DNA of 64,000 nt from a bacterium (GCA_018435605.1 JAHDNF010000003.1:1-64000), one strand, 5' to 3'. Shown: positions 1 through 8,822, counted from the first letter of the stretch. Notes: generated by a model from the letters alone, not told the origin. Made by a program: numbers and translations.

Positions 1-642
1 AAATATGCCGATTTTGGTAGTCCCTGTCAAAAAAAGAATCAGGAAAATTTTCTATAAAGATATTGAAATGTTCTGTTTTGCGGCATATAAATAAGAGTAT
101 CGAACTGCATTGATTTTATTCCTAATATTTTTGAGATTTAATGTCGAGAGTTATCTACAATTCGAGATCAAAAATCAGGTCGCAAAATTAGCGCACCCCT
201 CTGAAAACAGATCAAAATATTGCTGATCGTGGACAGACAACCCGTCGACAACAATCTACACGAAACCCGGCTTAACAAACGGTCGAAAATCCGACAAAGA
301 ATTTGCATAAAATAACACGAAAAAATTCGTATCGATGATCCAGTACACAAAATGCTTCTAGTAGTGACGGTCCGGTAGTAAATATTTTTGATCGCAAAAA
401 AATCGGTGTTTTTTGGTGATTTTCGGATGATTTATTGTTACGCGGAAAAGATGGTGCTGTAGTATTTCTTATTTGTGGAATTATCTAAAATATAATTGGT
501 TATATCGATTTAGTTGTGATAATTTCGAGATATTTTCAGTCCTGATTCAATGCAAAAAGTGGTTCGCTCAGACAACGCACAGTAGGATAATCGCAGAATT
601 AATTTTGGACAAAAAAATTCTGCACATTTAATAGAAAAAAAT
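1..642. other. AT-rich non-coding stretch
   Basis: I see no convincing gene here. The only open frame of note (a roughly 60-residue minus-strand frame at 168-350) has no ribosome binding site and no recognisable composition. The stretch is AT-rich with many short A and T runs. One 9-mer at 151-159 (TTATCTACA) differs by one base from a DnaA box, but no dnaA, dnaN or other origin gene is near. It may be the tail or regulatory region of something beyond the left edge. Confidence 0.5.
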
Positions 643-671
643 TTGTCATTATTAGGGATCAGTGTTATAAT
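643..671 (+). promoter_or_regulatory. Predicted sigma-70-type promoter of the first PEP-CTERM gene
   Basis: TTGTCA at 643-648 and TATAAT at 666-671 are separated by exactly 17 bases, and the -10 is preceded by TG one base upstream (extended -10). It would give a leader of about 110 bases before the start at 788. The assignment rests on the consensus match only. Confidence 0.6.
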
Positions 672-787
672 AATTTATGTGTGAATAACTTTTGGCATAT
701 TGTGGACAATTTTTGTGTTATTTAGATTTTAGGAAGAATCACAATAAATATATCCTGAGGAATAACTCTTTAGAAAAGGAGCGGAAC

Positions 788-1537
788 ATGAAATTCGGGA
801 AAATTTGTGCTGTATTGGGTGTTTTGTTTTGTACGACATCACTATATGCTACATCATATACTTTATACGATGGTTCGTTAGGCGGCACTCCTGACCAGCA
901 AGGATATCTCGATCTATTAGCTTATCCGCAGGGTTCACCCGATTATCATGGAGAAACCGGCGGTGTGACAACTTTTAGCACTCATTCAAATACTTTATTT
1001 GGTTTTGCTTATGATACGTGGTCTTGGAATACATTATCTTTGGATAGAAACAAGGGATACTCATTGAGTATCAATATGAAAATTAATTCGGAAACTCATT
1101 ATGAGCCTTACAACCAAGCGGGGTTTAGCATTGCTTTATCATCCGGCGACTCGTATGGGGTATGGGTTGCTTTTTGGAACAATGAGATATGGGTTATTGA
1201 TGGAGTTAGTGGAAACAATTTCACTAAAGGAAATAGCTTTGAATTTAATACAACTACAGGGTTTGTAGATTACGACATTTTTATAAACGATGATAGTTAT
1301 GATATTCATGCCAATGGTGCGTCTATATTAACCGGCGCTTTGCGTACTGGTATTCTATTTGGTGATCTAAACTACATCGCGATAGGTGATTTAGCTAATT
1401 TGGCAAGCGTAGATGCTTCAATTGCCAGTATAATCCTCAATGATGATTATCAGACAGTTCCTATTCCCGAGCCGGCAAGTTGTGTATTGCTTATAGCCGG
1501 ATTGTTCGGTTTGGTCAGGCGTAAAATAAAAAAGTAA
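788..1537 (+). CDS. PEP-CTERM exported protein
   Basis: Predicted 249-residue exported protein. Residues 1-22 form a signal peptide (Lys at 2 and 5, hydrophobic core, ending near LYATS). The C-terminus is a textbook PEP-CTERM sorting tail: PEP at about 227-229, a hydrophobic helix, then RRKIKK. In this family the tail is known to be recognised and cut by an exosortase, linked to exopolysaccharide-producing cell surfaces; no exosortase gene is in this window. The middle is rich in Gly, Ser, Trp and aromatic residues and looks like a beta-sandwich (lectin/LamG-like), which is inference. The start at 788 is chosen over an in-frame upstream ATG at 692 because AAAAGGAGCGG lies just before it and the signal peptide begins there. 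The gene stands alone, with its own promoter and a terminator directly downstream. Function unknown. Confidence 0.85.
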   Translation: MKFGKICAVLGVLFCTTSLYATSYTLYDGSLGGTPDQQGYLDLLAYPQGSPDYHGETGGVTTFSTHSNTLFGFAYDTWSWNTLSLDRNKGYSLSINMKINSETHYEPYNQAGFSIALSSGDSYGVWVAFWNNEIWVIDGVSGNNFTKGNSFEFNTTTGFVDYDIFINDDSYDIHANGASILTGALRTGILFGDLNYIAIGDLANLASVDASIASIILNDDYQTVPIPEPASCVLLIAGLFGLVRRKIKK

Positions 1538-1560
1538 ATTTTCTTTCTTACTATAATGAT

Positions 1561-1595
1561 AAAATTGCCGGCAATGTCATTGTGCCGGCAATTTT
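1561..1595. terminator. Bidirectional intrinsic terminator
   Basis: A perfect 13-bp inverted repeat (1561-1573 with 1583-1595, arm AAAATTGCCGGCA) encloses a 9-base loop and has A/T runs at both ends. It sits between two convergent genes. The stop codon of the minus-strand glycosyltransferase lies in the loop. Confidence 0.85.
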
Positions 1596-2371
1596 GTTAT
1601 TAAGCCGGAATGTTGGCGAAAACTATGGAATACACGGCTGGCGGTATCGTCAAATACTTCGTTGCGGTCGTGTCCGTTAAAGTTGCGCCAGTTTCTTTTG
1701 CTGTTTGTAGTTGCGCGTCCGCGGGCGATCTTGCCCTCAAAATATTCCTGTGATTTACAAAAATAATGATTAATCCGCACTTGAGTTCCGCAATAGTCGT
1801 TTAGGGGACCTGACACCGTTTTTAAGAGTTCGTTTACAGCATTGGATTGGGCATACGTGAAACAATGAGGGTTCAGCACATCCACAGTACGAAGCGGGTC
1901 TACAACGCATTTTACGTGTCTGTTTACCACAAAATCGTATTCGGCACGGCGCAGGTATGCGTCGACGACATTACCGTTAGGTTCATTTTTGTGACCGTTA
2001 GAACCGTAAATCAGCCAGTTAACTGCCAGAGCCGGATACGTTTCGAATCTTGGTAGGAATTCGCTCAGCAAACATTCAGTCGAAAAAAGAAACTCGTCTA
2101 GATCTATAAACGCTACCCATCTCGATCTATGCCGTGTGCGCTGTAGGCAATCTTTGTATGCGCTCAACTGGCCGGGTTGTTGCGGCCAGTCGAACAACTC
2201 GACCGTCGCGTTGCCGATATATTTCTCGAGAATGTCCATGTATCTGTCATCACTGCCGTTGTTATAGAGATAAAATTTCTCTACGCCTTGTAGCTGATGA
2301 AAAATCAACCATTCTTCAAGGTATAGAGACTCATTTTTGAAAATCGCCCCTACAGAAAGATAGTTTTCCAT
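1577..2371 (-). CDS. Glycosyltransferase, GT92/DUF23-like
   Basis: 264 residues. The N-terminus has the pattern of GT-A transferases of the GT92/DUF23 group ('SVGAIFKNESLYLEEWLIFH': a sequence about remaining with the host of the glycan at a given point), followed by YLYNNGSDD and the metal-binding motif DLDEF at residues 90-94, where the aspartates should hold the nucleotide-sugar metal ion. A later HYFCKSQEYFEGKIARGR block is also typical of the group. No signal peptide or membrane helix is visible, so it should act in the cytoplasm. Sugar and acceptor cannot be read from the sequence; cell-surface glycan modification is the likely role. It stands alone, converging on the PEP-CTERM gene, and reads into the loop of their shared terminator. 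A weak AGAGG precedes the ATG. Confidence 0.75.
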   Translation of the reverse strand: MENYLSVGAIFKNESLYLEEWLIFHQLQGVEKFYLYNNGSDDRYMDILEKYIGNATVELFDWPQQPGQLSAYKDCLQRTRHRSRWVAFIDLDEFLFSTECLLSEFLPRFETYPALAVNWLIYGSNGHKNEPNGNVVDAYLRRAEYDFVVNRHVKCVVDPLRTVDVLNPHCFTYAQSNAVNELLKTVSGPLNDYCGTQVRINHYFCKSQEYFEGKIARGRATTNSKRNWRNFNGHDRNEVFDDTASRVFHSFRQHSGLITKLPAQ

Positions 2372-2596
2372 AAAAACCTCTGATTCTAGCTGGTCACATT
2401 ATAAAACAGATTGAGGAAAGCAATTCGTATACCACACAGCGAAATATATTACGCAAACAATCATCTATCCAAAATCGTGCAATGATTCTCAAAAAATGTT
2501 TAGTGAGCAGGTAGTTCTTTACTTTGTCTAATAAAGCTTATATTATAATTGATTATACTGAGACAAGATTCTTACAGATTATAGGATTATTCTGCT

Positions 2597-3313
2597 GTGA
2601 ATATACCGAACACGTTGATAATGACCGCGACGTATAACGAAGCCGAAAATATCGGATCTCTCATAAAAGATATTTTCAGTCTGCGTAAAGATTGCCATAT
2701 TCTTGTTGTCGATGACAATTCCCCTGACGGAACAGGCTCAATTGTGAATAAAATGATGGAGTCGGATTCGCGACTGCACATAATTGAACGTCCGGGTAAA
2801 ATGGGGTACGGTACGGCTTATATAGAAGGTTTTTTGTGGGCGCTGAAAAGAAAAAACTATGAATATATTATTTCTATGGATTCGGATTATTCGCATCATC
2901 CTAGTTACATTGAAGATATGCTCCATAAAATAAAGACTTGCGATGTTGTCATCGGCTCGCGTTATATTCGTGGCGGCGATACTGTAAACTGGGGGCTTCA
3001 CCGTAAAGTTTTAAGCAGAAGCGCAAACATATATTCTAAAATGGTTCTGAATATTCCTGTAAATGATTGTACCAGCGGATTCAGGTGTTACCGGCGTGAA
3101 ATTGTAGAGCGGATAGATTTCAGTAAAATCAAATCCAACGGTTATTCTTTTCTTGAGGAAATACTTTATTGTTGCAAACTTTTAAATGCTTCTTTCGGTG
3201 AGGTTCCGATTATCTTTAAAGATCGGGAAATGGGAAAATCTAAGATAAATAAAAATGAAATTTTTAAAGCGATATTGATGGTTCCGTATCTGAGAATTAC
3301 CGGAAGGCGCTAA
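2597..3313 (+). CDS. Polyprenyl-phosphate mannosyltransferase-type GT2 (Dpm1-like)
   Basis: 238 residues with the complete pattern of dolichol/polyprenol-phosphate mannose synthases: an N-terminal ATYNEAENI nucleotide-binding strand, VVDDNSPDGTG, the metal-binding SMDSDYSHHP, GSRYIRGGD, and DCTSGFRCYRR followed by GYSFLEE. The family is known to transfer a sugar from GDP-mannose (sometimes UDP-glucose) to a polyprenyl phosphate carrier at the inner face of the membrane. There is no C-terminal membrane domain, so this is the short soluble type. The start codon is GTG at 2597; the next ATG would cut into the first conserved strand. The ribosome binding site is weak. The actual sugar is not determined. 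Its neighbour, divergent across about 220 bases, is another glycosyltransferase. Confidence 0.82.
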   Translation: MNIPNTLIMTATYNEAENIGSLIKDIFSLRKDCHILVVDDNSPDGTGSIVNKMMESDSRLHIIERPGKMGYGTAYIEGFLWALKRKNYEYIISMDSDYSHHPSYIEDMLHKIKTCDVVIGSRYIRGGDTVNWGLHRKVLSRSANIYSKMVLNIPVNDCTSGFRCYRREIVERIDFSKIKSNGYSFLEEILYCCKLLNASFGEVPIIFKDREMGKSKINKNEIFKAILMVPYLRITGRR

Positions 3314-3506
3314 AACGCATCTATAAGAAATCGGCGATAAATTTTGTATAATTTTCTAGCCTATAACTACTTTTATAAACTAATACTAATGCGTAGAGTA
3401 ATCTAATTCGCCGCTGTTGTAAATTCATCTATGAATGCTTAGTATGACATTTTGATGTATATTGTAAATGGTTTTTTGTATGTCTATTCTGCCGCACAAA
3501 ATTACT

Positions 3507-3536
3507 TTGACATTTTTGTAGATTTTTCCGTTAAAT
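3507..3536 (+). promoter_or_regulatory. Predicted promoter of the rhodanese-MauE cassette
   Basis: A consensus -35 TTGACA (3507-3512) and TTAAAT (3531-3536) with an 18-base spacer lie about 40 bases before the rhodanese start. It is the best promoter match between 3314 and 3576, and would drive the rhodanese, MauE-like, PPC and possibly the sigma-54 activator genes. Confidence 0.5.
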
Positions 3537-3576
3537 AAGAAGAATATAAATATAACAGAAAAAAGAGAGTTTTTCT

Positions 3577-4044
3577 ATGAAACGGTTATTGATCGAATGC
3601 GTGGGTATCCTTATGTTGGCTATGGTAGTCGGGATACTCGTAAATATGCTTAATCCAAGCGGTATACCTTTGATAGGGGACTGGTCTGTCAAACCGCTTG
3701 AAGAAGGATCGGATGGCATCACAGTCATCGGTCTGGACACGGCCTATACAATGTGGCAATCGGAAGAGGCTTTGTTCATTGACGCTCGCACTCCGTCCGA
3801 GTTTGCTTTCGATCGTATTCCCGGGGCGATCAATGTCCCTAGAGGGAATCCGGTTGGATATTTTGAGGCGTTAAAGAACAGGCTAAACCTTGATACACCT
3901 ATTGTTGTCTATTGCAGTAGCAAAGATTGTGAAGACAGTTCTGTAATAGCTAGATTCCTAAAGGAAAACGGGTACTCTAACTTGTATTTATATGAAGAAG
4001 GGATAATAGCATGGGATATCCAAGGATATCCGCTGGAGAAATAA
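3577..4044 (+). CDS. Membrane-anchored rhodanese-like sulfurtransferase
   Basis: 155 residues: one N-terminal hydrophobic helix (about 5-24) followed by a single rhodanese domain (about 50-152). The domain has the expected FIDARTPSEF and IPGAINVP blocks and a putative catalytic cysteine C113 in the loop YCSSKDCEDS, with a second cysteine at 118. The family moves sulfane sulfur through a persulfide on the catalytic cysteine; the anchor suggests that the domain faces the periplasm. It is separated by three bases from the MauE/DoxX-like gene downstream, a combination seen in several bacterial groups, so the two probably work together in periplasmic thiol or sulfur redox chemistry (inference). 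A GAGAG motif precedes the ATG. Confidence 0.8.
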   Translation: MKRLLIECVGILMLAMVVGILVNMLNPSGIPLIGDWSVKPLEEGSDGITVIGLDTAYTMWQSEEALFIDARTPSEFAFDRIPGAINVPRGNPVGYFEALKNRLNLDTPIVVYCSSKDCEDSSVIARFLKENGYSNLYLYEEGIIAWDIQGYPLEK

Positions 4045-4047
4045 ACT

Positions 4048-4509
4048 ATGACAAGAAAACCTGATTTACCGACATTTTTATACTGGATAATGCGTGTTTT
4101 TTTGGGCGGGTTGTTTATTTTTTCCGGTATGCATAAATTATTCGATCCGCTTGGGTTCGCTAAAATTATTTTCAATTATCAGTTGACCCCCCATATACTT
4201 ATCAATTTTGCCGCTGTAGTGATGCCTTTTGTGGAATTATTATGCGGTTTAATGCTTATTTTCGGTGTGTTTCGCATAAGCGCTCTGGTTACTCTTGAGG
4301 CATTGCTGGTATTTTTCACAATCTTAATAGGTATAAATATTTTACGCGGGTTGGATTTTACATGCGGATGTTTTTCTAATTCCACAGAGAAAACATTTTT
4401 GAATCAACCGATAGTTAGTTTTATTAAAAATTTTGTACTGCTTGCTATTGGCGGATACCTTATAAAACGTGAGAAACCGTTAATAAAAACACGATATAGT
4501 TCCCACTGA
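4048..4509 (+). CDS. MauE/DoxX-family four-helix membrane protein
   Basis: 153 residues with four hydrophobic segments (about 12-28, 50-72, 80-100 and 122-140). The FLGGLFIFSGMHKLFDP stretch near the N-terminus is typical of MauE/DoxX proteins, and a CGC pair (C106, C108) lies between helices 3 and 4. Relatives include MauE of methylamine utilisation and DoxX-like quinone- or thiol-linked redox proteins. The gene follows the rhodanese after three bases and was probably co-transcribed and coupled to it. Its role, for instance passing electrons from quinone to periplasmic thiols, is inference; there are no mau genes here. Confidence 0.75.
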   Translation: MTRKPDLPTFLYWIMRVFLGGLFIFSGMHKLFDPLGFAKIIFNYQLTPHILINFAAVVMPFVELLCGLMLIFGVFRISALVTLEALLVFFTILIGINILRGLDFTCGCFSNSTEKTFLNQPIVSFIKNFVLLAIGGYLIKREKPLIKTRYSSH

Positions 4510-4518
4510 GAGGATTCT

Positions 4519-4953
4519 ATGGATTATTGCGAAGGAAAACAGGGGCGTACGTTTCTTATACGATTCGATCATAACGAAAATATTATTGAGGAACTGCAAA
4601 AATTTGCCGTCAAAGAAAGAATCGTTTACGCATGGCTTTTTTGTCTGGGCGCTATCAAACGGGCAGATATAGTCTGCGGCCCCAAGGAAACCACTGTCCC
4701 GCCGCTTCCGCTGTGGCATCAAATTATCGAAGGTCATGAGATTATAGCGATCGGCAACATAACGCGACTTGACGACGAACCGGCTATACATCTGCACGCG
4801 GGTTTGGGACGGGCGGACAAAGCGCGTATCAGCTGTATTAGAAAAATATCCGAGACATACCTTACGATAGAATGCCTCGTTATGGAATATACAGATGTGA
4901 GTATTCATCGTAAAGAGAATAAAGAAATGGGCATTAACACTCTGCATTTTTAA
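4519..4953 (+). CDS. PPC/DUF296-domain protein
   Basis: 144 residues that match the PPC (DUF296) domain along nearly the whole length: RTFLIRFDHNENIIEELQ, a GAIKRADI turn, a GH pair, the IGNIT strand, and the hallmark HLHAGLGRAD segment. In plants the domain is joined to AT-hooks and makes trimers; bacterial stand-alone copies form trimers of unknown function, with the conserved His cluster possibly binding metal. GAGAGG lies seven bases before the ATG. It sits nine bases after the MauE-like gene and twenty before the sigma-54 activator, so all four are likely one unit. Whether it binds DNA or a small ligand cannot be told. Confidence 0.78.
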   Translation: MDYCEGKQGRTFLIRFDHNENIIEELQKFAVKERIVYAWLFCLGAIKRADIVCGPKETTVPPLPLWHQIIEGHEIIAIGNITRLDDEPAIHLHAGLGRADKARISCIRKISETYLTIECLVMEYTDVSIHRKENKEMGINTLHF

Positions 4954-4973
4954 TATTGCATCGGGATCGGTAA

Positions 4974-6551
4974 ATGGAAATAAAAAAGATATATCCTCAT
5001 CATGAAACACAAATAGAATTGCTCCACGAAATATCCAAAGCCATGACGCAGGGCCTTGATCTTAAAAAGTCCATGCAGTCTATACTTGACCTCATTGAGA
5101 AATATATGGATATGAAACGCGGAACCATCGTGCTGTACGATGTCGAAAAAGACCTGCTTTCCATCGAGGTCGCTCACGGAATATCGCCTGAAGATCAACG
5201 CAAAGGAACTTACCGGATCGGCGAAGGAATTACCGGACAAGTGGTACAAACCGGTGAAGCGGAAATAGTTCCAGCGATAAATAAAGACCCGCGGTTTCTT
5301 AACCGGATGGGCATTCGTAGCAATGAAGACGTGTCGTTTATCTGTGTTCCGATAAAAATATCCAATCGAACTATAGGCGCGCTCAGTGTGGATATAAAAT
5401 ACCGTACGGAAGTATTTTTTAAAGAGGAAGTACGACTGCTTAACATTATCGCTTCTCAGATCGGTCAGATAGTTCACCTGCATAATCTAATAGAAAAATC
5501 TAAAGAACGACTGGTCGTCGAAAACAAACAGTTACGCAGTGAACTTCATCATCGTTACCAGTTGGATTCGCTTATAGGAAGCGGTAAAAAGATGAATGAC
5601 ATATTCGAAATGATAACTCAAGTAGCTCCAACAAACACCACTGTGCTGATCAGAGGCGAAACAGGTACCGGCAAAGATCTTATTGCACATGCGATACACT
5701 ACAATAGTAACCGGGCGAACAGGCCGTTTATAAAAGTGAACTGCGCGGCTTTTCCGGAATCATTGCTTGAAAGCGAACTGTTCGGTCATGAAAAAGGCGC
5801 GTTTACCGGAGCTCTCACCCGCAAAACAGGCAGATTTGAGTGGGCTCATAACGGAACCCTGTTTCTGGATGAAATCGGAGAATTGCCGCAGTCGATCCAG
5901 ATAAAACTACTGCGAGCGTTGCAGTTCAAAGAATTTGAACGGCTCGGCGGTAAAGATACGATTAAAGTTGATGTACGCATAGTAGCCGCTACAAACAAGG
6001 ACCTGGAAGAAGGATTGCGCAACGGATCAATACGGGAAGATTTTTATTACCGGATTAATGTTATATCCATTTTTGTTCCTCCTTTGCGGGAGCGGAAAAG
6101 CGATATCATACAATTAGCCGATTATTTTTTGCTCAAATATTCCAAAGATAACGCTAAATCCATCAACCGCATATCAACCCCAGCGATCGACCTTCTTATG
6201 AGTTATCATTGGCCGGGTAATGTGCGCGAGCTAGAGAATTGTATTGAACGTGCTGTAGTGATGTGCAACGAATCGACCATACGTGTAAATCATCTGCCGC
6301 CTTCGTTGCAGATGGCACACGGGGGATCAGAATCATCCATAAGTTCTGAACATACTTTTTTGCCTGTAGCTGTGGAAAATCTTGAACGGGAAATAATCAT
6401 TGAAGCTCTCAAACTTCATAAAGGACATCAGGGGAATGCGGCTAGCTATATAGGCATTACCGAGCGGATGATGGGCTATAAAATACAAAAATACTCTATA
6501 GAACCGAAAATTTACTCTGCATCAGTCCAAAAGTACACAAAAACTGATTAG
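4974..6551 (+). CDS. Sigma-54-dependent activator (GAF-AAA+-Fis HTH, NifA-type)
   Basis: 525 residues. A GAF domain (about 20-175) is followed by an AAA+ domain with Walker A GETGTGKD (228-235), the sigma-54 contact loop GAFTGA (275-280), Walker B LFLDE (296-300), FYYRINV and PPLRERKSDI, then the HWPGNVRELEN block and a C-terminal Fis-type helix-turn-helix (about 478-512). All residues needed for ATP hydrolysis and sigma-54 contact appear intact. The architecture equals NifA/FhlA: the GAF domain senses a small molecule, and the protein remodels RpoN polymerase bound at -24/-12 promoters. There are no nif genes in the window, so the name NifA should not be carried over as a function. The C-terminus extends about 15 residues past the HTH. 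Targets are unknown; I found no convincing -24/-12 site nearby. Confidence 0.9.
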   Translation: MEIKKIYPHHETQIELLHEISKAMTQGLDLKKSMQSILDLIEKYMDMKRGTIVLYDVEKDLLSIEVAHGISPEDQRKGTYRIGEGITGQVVQTGEAEIVPAINKDPRFLNRMGIRSNEDVSFICVPIKISNRTIGALSVDIKYRTEVFFKEEVRLLNIIASQIGQIVHLHNLIEKSKERLVVENKQLRSELHHRYQLDSLIGSGKKMNDIFEMITQVAPTNTTVLIRGETGTGKDLIAHAIHYNSNRANRPFIKVNCAAFPESLLESELFGHEKGAFTGALTRKTGRFEWAHNGTLFLDEIGELPQSIQIKLLRALQFKEFERLGGKDTIKVDVRIVAATNKDLEEGLRNGSIREDFYYRINVISIFVPPLRERKSDIIQLADYFLLKYSKDNAKSINRISTPAIDLLMSYHWPGNVRELENCIERAVVMCNESTIRVNHLPPSLQMAHGGSESSISSEHTFLPVAVENLEREIIIEALKLHKGHQGNAASYIGITERMMGYKIQKYSIEPKIYSASVQKYTKTD

Positions 6552-6622
6552 TGCCGATAACTGTTTATAGGAATGAGAATCGATCTGTTTGAAACCGGTA
6601 ATACAGACAATAGAGGTACTCA

Positions 6623-7933
6623 ATGAAAAAAATTTTTGTGCTCGATACCAATGTCTTACTGCATAACCCCAGATCATTAATGGCATTTGAAGATAACATA
6701 GTAGTATTGCCCATAGAAGTATTGGAGGAACTCGATAGATTCAAAAAAGATCATGACGAGAAAGGGCGCAATGCCCGTATATCCATAAGAAGTGTAGACA
6801 AGCTAAGGGAAAAAGGCAGTCTGCAAAATGGTATCGAATTGGAAAACGGCGGCATTTTGCAGATAGTCACCAGTAAAAGTTACAATGGTAATTCTCTTGC
6901 AGGACTTCCGCTCGACGAGACGGACAACCGCCTAATCATGACAGCTTATATGTTGAAAATTCACAATAAAATGCCTGTTGTATTTGTATCCAAAGATATC
7001 AATGCAAGGCTGAAAGCGGATGCGCTGGGTATAAAATCTGAAGATTTTGAAAGCGAAAAGGTGGATATCAACGAGCTTTATACCGGATGGCGCACCTTAA
7101 CTTTAGACACTTATCCCGAACATCTCGACAATGGAATACAATGGAGTGGCGATACCCCGCTTATGCCGCATGAATTTGTGATGATAGAGGAAAAAAATTC
7201 GCCGGGTAAATATGAAATTACCAAGCATGATCCTGCTACGAATAAACTTTATCCGTTGCGTAACCATGTTTCGTCAATGTGGGGCGTGAGTCCGCGTAAT
7301 CCACAACAGGTTATGGCGCAAGAGCTTCTGCTTGATACAAGAATACAGCTCATCTCGCTGGTCGGACAGGCTGGTACTGGCAAAACACTCTTGGCGTTGG
7401 CCGCGGGGCTGTATATGGTGGTTGAAAAAAAGGTGTACGATAGGCTTTTAATATCCAGACCGATCATGCCGTTAGGCAGGGATATCGGATATCTTCCCGG
7501 ATCCAAGTCGGAAAAATTGGAAAACTGGATGGAGCCGATTTTCGATAACCTCGAATATGTGTTGTCGGTTATGCGTAAGAATTCACCCAGCGGGTTTATT
7601 ACAATGAAAGACCTTATAGACAATCAGCTTATTCAACTTGAAGCGTTAACCTATATGCGCGGGCGCAGTATACCGCGTCAGTATATTATTATAGATGAAG
7701 CCCAGAACCTTACCCCGCACGAAATAAAAACTGTTGTATCACGTTGCGGTATGCATGCCAAAATGGTGCTTACCGGCGATCCGTACCAGATAGACAACCC
7801 GTATCTTGATTCTGGATCGAATGGGTTGACTTATTGTGTAGATCGAATGAAAGAGCAGAATCTATTCGGACACATAATGCTTCAGCGTAGTGAACGAAGC
7901 CCGTTGGCATCGCTGGCCGCTCAATTGCTTTAG
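6623..7933 (+). CDS. PIN-PhoH family ATPase (PhoH2/YlaK-like)
   Basis: 436 residues. The N-terminal PIN domain (about 1-130) starts with FVLDTNVLLHNP, whose Asp8 is the usual first metal ligand, and includes EVLEELDRFK and DETDNRLI acidic positions. The C-terminal PhoH domain has Walker A GQAGTGKT (248-255), SRPIMPLGRDIGYLPG, IIDEAQNLT (Walker B) and TGDPYQID. Relatives with this fusion (PhoH2) are known to unwind and cut RNA in an ATP-dependent way. AGAGG precedes the ATG. The gene has a strong terminator downstream and no antitoxin-like small gene before it. It stands as a single transcription unit after the sigma-54 activator. Confidence 0.88.
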   Translation: MKKIFVLDTNVLLHNPRSLMAFEDNIVVLPIEVLEELDRFKKDHDEKGRNARISIRSVDKLREKGSLQNGIELENGGILQIVTSKSYNGNSLAGLPLDETDNRLIMTAYMLKIHNKMPVVFVSKDINARLKADALGIKSEDFESEKVDINELYTGWRTLTLDTYPEHLDNGIQWSGDTPLMPHEFVMIEEKNSPGKYEITKHDPATNKLYPLRNHVSSMWGVSPRNPQQVMAQELLLDTRIQLISLVGQAGTGKTLLALAAGLYMVVEKKVYDRLLISRPIMPLGRDIGYLPGSKSEKLENWMEPIFDNLEYVLSVMRKNSPSGFITMKDLIDNQLIQLEALTYMRGRSIPRQYIIIDEAQNLTPHEIKTVVSRCGMHAKMVLTGDPYQIDNPYLDSGSNGLTYCVDRMKEQNLFGHIMLQRSERSPLASLAAQLL

Positions 7934-7992
7934 AAATATCTGAAAATGTTATCGTAGTCTTGCGGTAGCAGATAGGCGTAAATTTTGTAATA

Positions 7993-8026
7993 AAAAAAAC
8001 CGCACATTTTGTTGTGCGGTTTTTTT
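7993..8026. terminator. Bidirectional intrinsic terminator
   Basis: A perfect 14-bp inverted repeat (7993-8006 with 8013-8026, core CCGCACA/TGTGCGG) with a 6-base loop is flanked by an A run on the left and a T run on the right, so it can stop transcription from both convergent genes. Confidence 0.92.
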
Positions 8027-8050
8027 ATTATCTTAATACTTTTAACCGGA

Positions 8051-8761
8051 TTATTTCCTGTTTTTTCTCAAACGCAATGCTATCAAAGAAGTTCCGCCCA
8101 GCAATATTATAGTGGCCGGTTCAGGTATAGCGATAGGGCCGGGTAGTTCACCTCTAAGTATAGGTGAATGTATACCAATCAGCGTTATCTCCGACAAGAA
8201 AATAGCGGGTATTGTATTTCGTCCGGCGGTAATGAAAAACACTGTAGTTTCTTTACCGGTAAAAAATTGTGTTTGAAAAGATATAGTTACGTTAGGTTCT
8301 ACAGTAAAACCATCTCCATACGGATCTAAAGTTGCATTAGTAAAATTAACCGGACTTGAAGATGTCGCAGGTTCATATTCACCGCTAACGACATGGTCTA
8401 CATCCAGATCAGTATCAAGGTCTACATCAAGAATATATCCGGCGGACTGAATAGCTTCAGGATCGATATTTATTTTAAACGAAATACAAATTGCCCCTGA
8501 AATATTCTCAACCTGAAAGTAGTAATACCATTGACTATCGTCATAGTCAGCTTGCTCGTAAAACTCGTTGGTGCCAAGATGATAGGCAAAGTTAAAACCG
8601 CTCGTTATACCGCTGGTAAGCGGTGCGTCGGATATGATCCAGTCAACGTAAGATATTTTACCCGAGCCATTCAATAGGCTTTCCCCTAAATATTCCACGC
8701 TGTATGCCATACTTGATGCCATCAAAACACCGACGATACAAATTCCTATCAGCCTTTTCAT
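8051..8761 (-). CDS. PEP-CTERM exported protein
   Basis: 236 residues. Signal peptide about 1-20 (MKRLIGICIVGVLMASSMAY). The C-terminus is a PEP-CTERM tail: PEP at about 213-215, a hydrophobic helix and RLRKNRK. The body is acidic, with repeated Asp-rich turns such as DVDLDTDLDVD (about 115-125), and looks all-beta; no known catalytic motif is visible. Unrelated in sequence to the other PEP-CTERM proteins of the window apart from the tail. It is a single-gene unit with its own promoter at 8823-8852 and a shared terminator with the PhoH gene. Role unknown, presumably cell-surface or matrix protein. Confidence 0.82.
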   Translation of the reverse strand: MKRLIGICIVGVLMASSMAYSVEYLGESLLNGSGKISYVDWIISDAPLTSGITSGFNFAYHLGTNEFYEQADYDDSQWYYYFQVENISGAICISFKINIDPEAIQSAGYILDVDLDTDLDVDHVVSGEYEPATSSSPVNFTNATLDPYGDGFTVEPNVTISFQTQFFTGKETTVFFITAGRNTIPAIFLSEITLIGIHSPILRGELPGPIAIPEPATIILLGGTSLIALRLRKNRK

Positions 8762-8822
8762 TGTAAATAACCCTCTTCTATGTAAGATTGTCTTTATGTA
8801 ATCCTATGACACACTAGACTTC

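Noticed and set aside
168-350. Short minus-strand open frame of about 60 codons
   Set aside because: No ribosome binding site, odd composition rich in Ser, Cys and Arg, and no neighbour on that strand.
1-787. Chromosomal origin
   Set aside because: Only imperfect DnaA-like boxes and no origin genes; kept only as a low-interest remark.
1847-2340. Plus-strand open frames over the GT92-like gene
   Set aside because: They are antisense shadows of a well-supported minus-strand gene with family motifs.
4974-6551. Nitrogen-fixation regulator nifA
   Set aside because: Domain layout is shared by many GAF sigma-54 activators, and no nif gene is present in the window.
6623-7933. Toxin-antitoxin pair around the PIN-PhoH protein
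   Set aside because: No small antitoxin-like gene precedes it; the 70-base gap upstream has no coding sequence.
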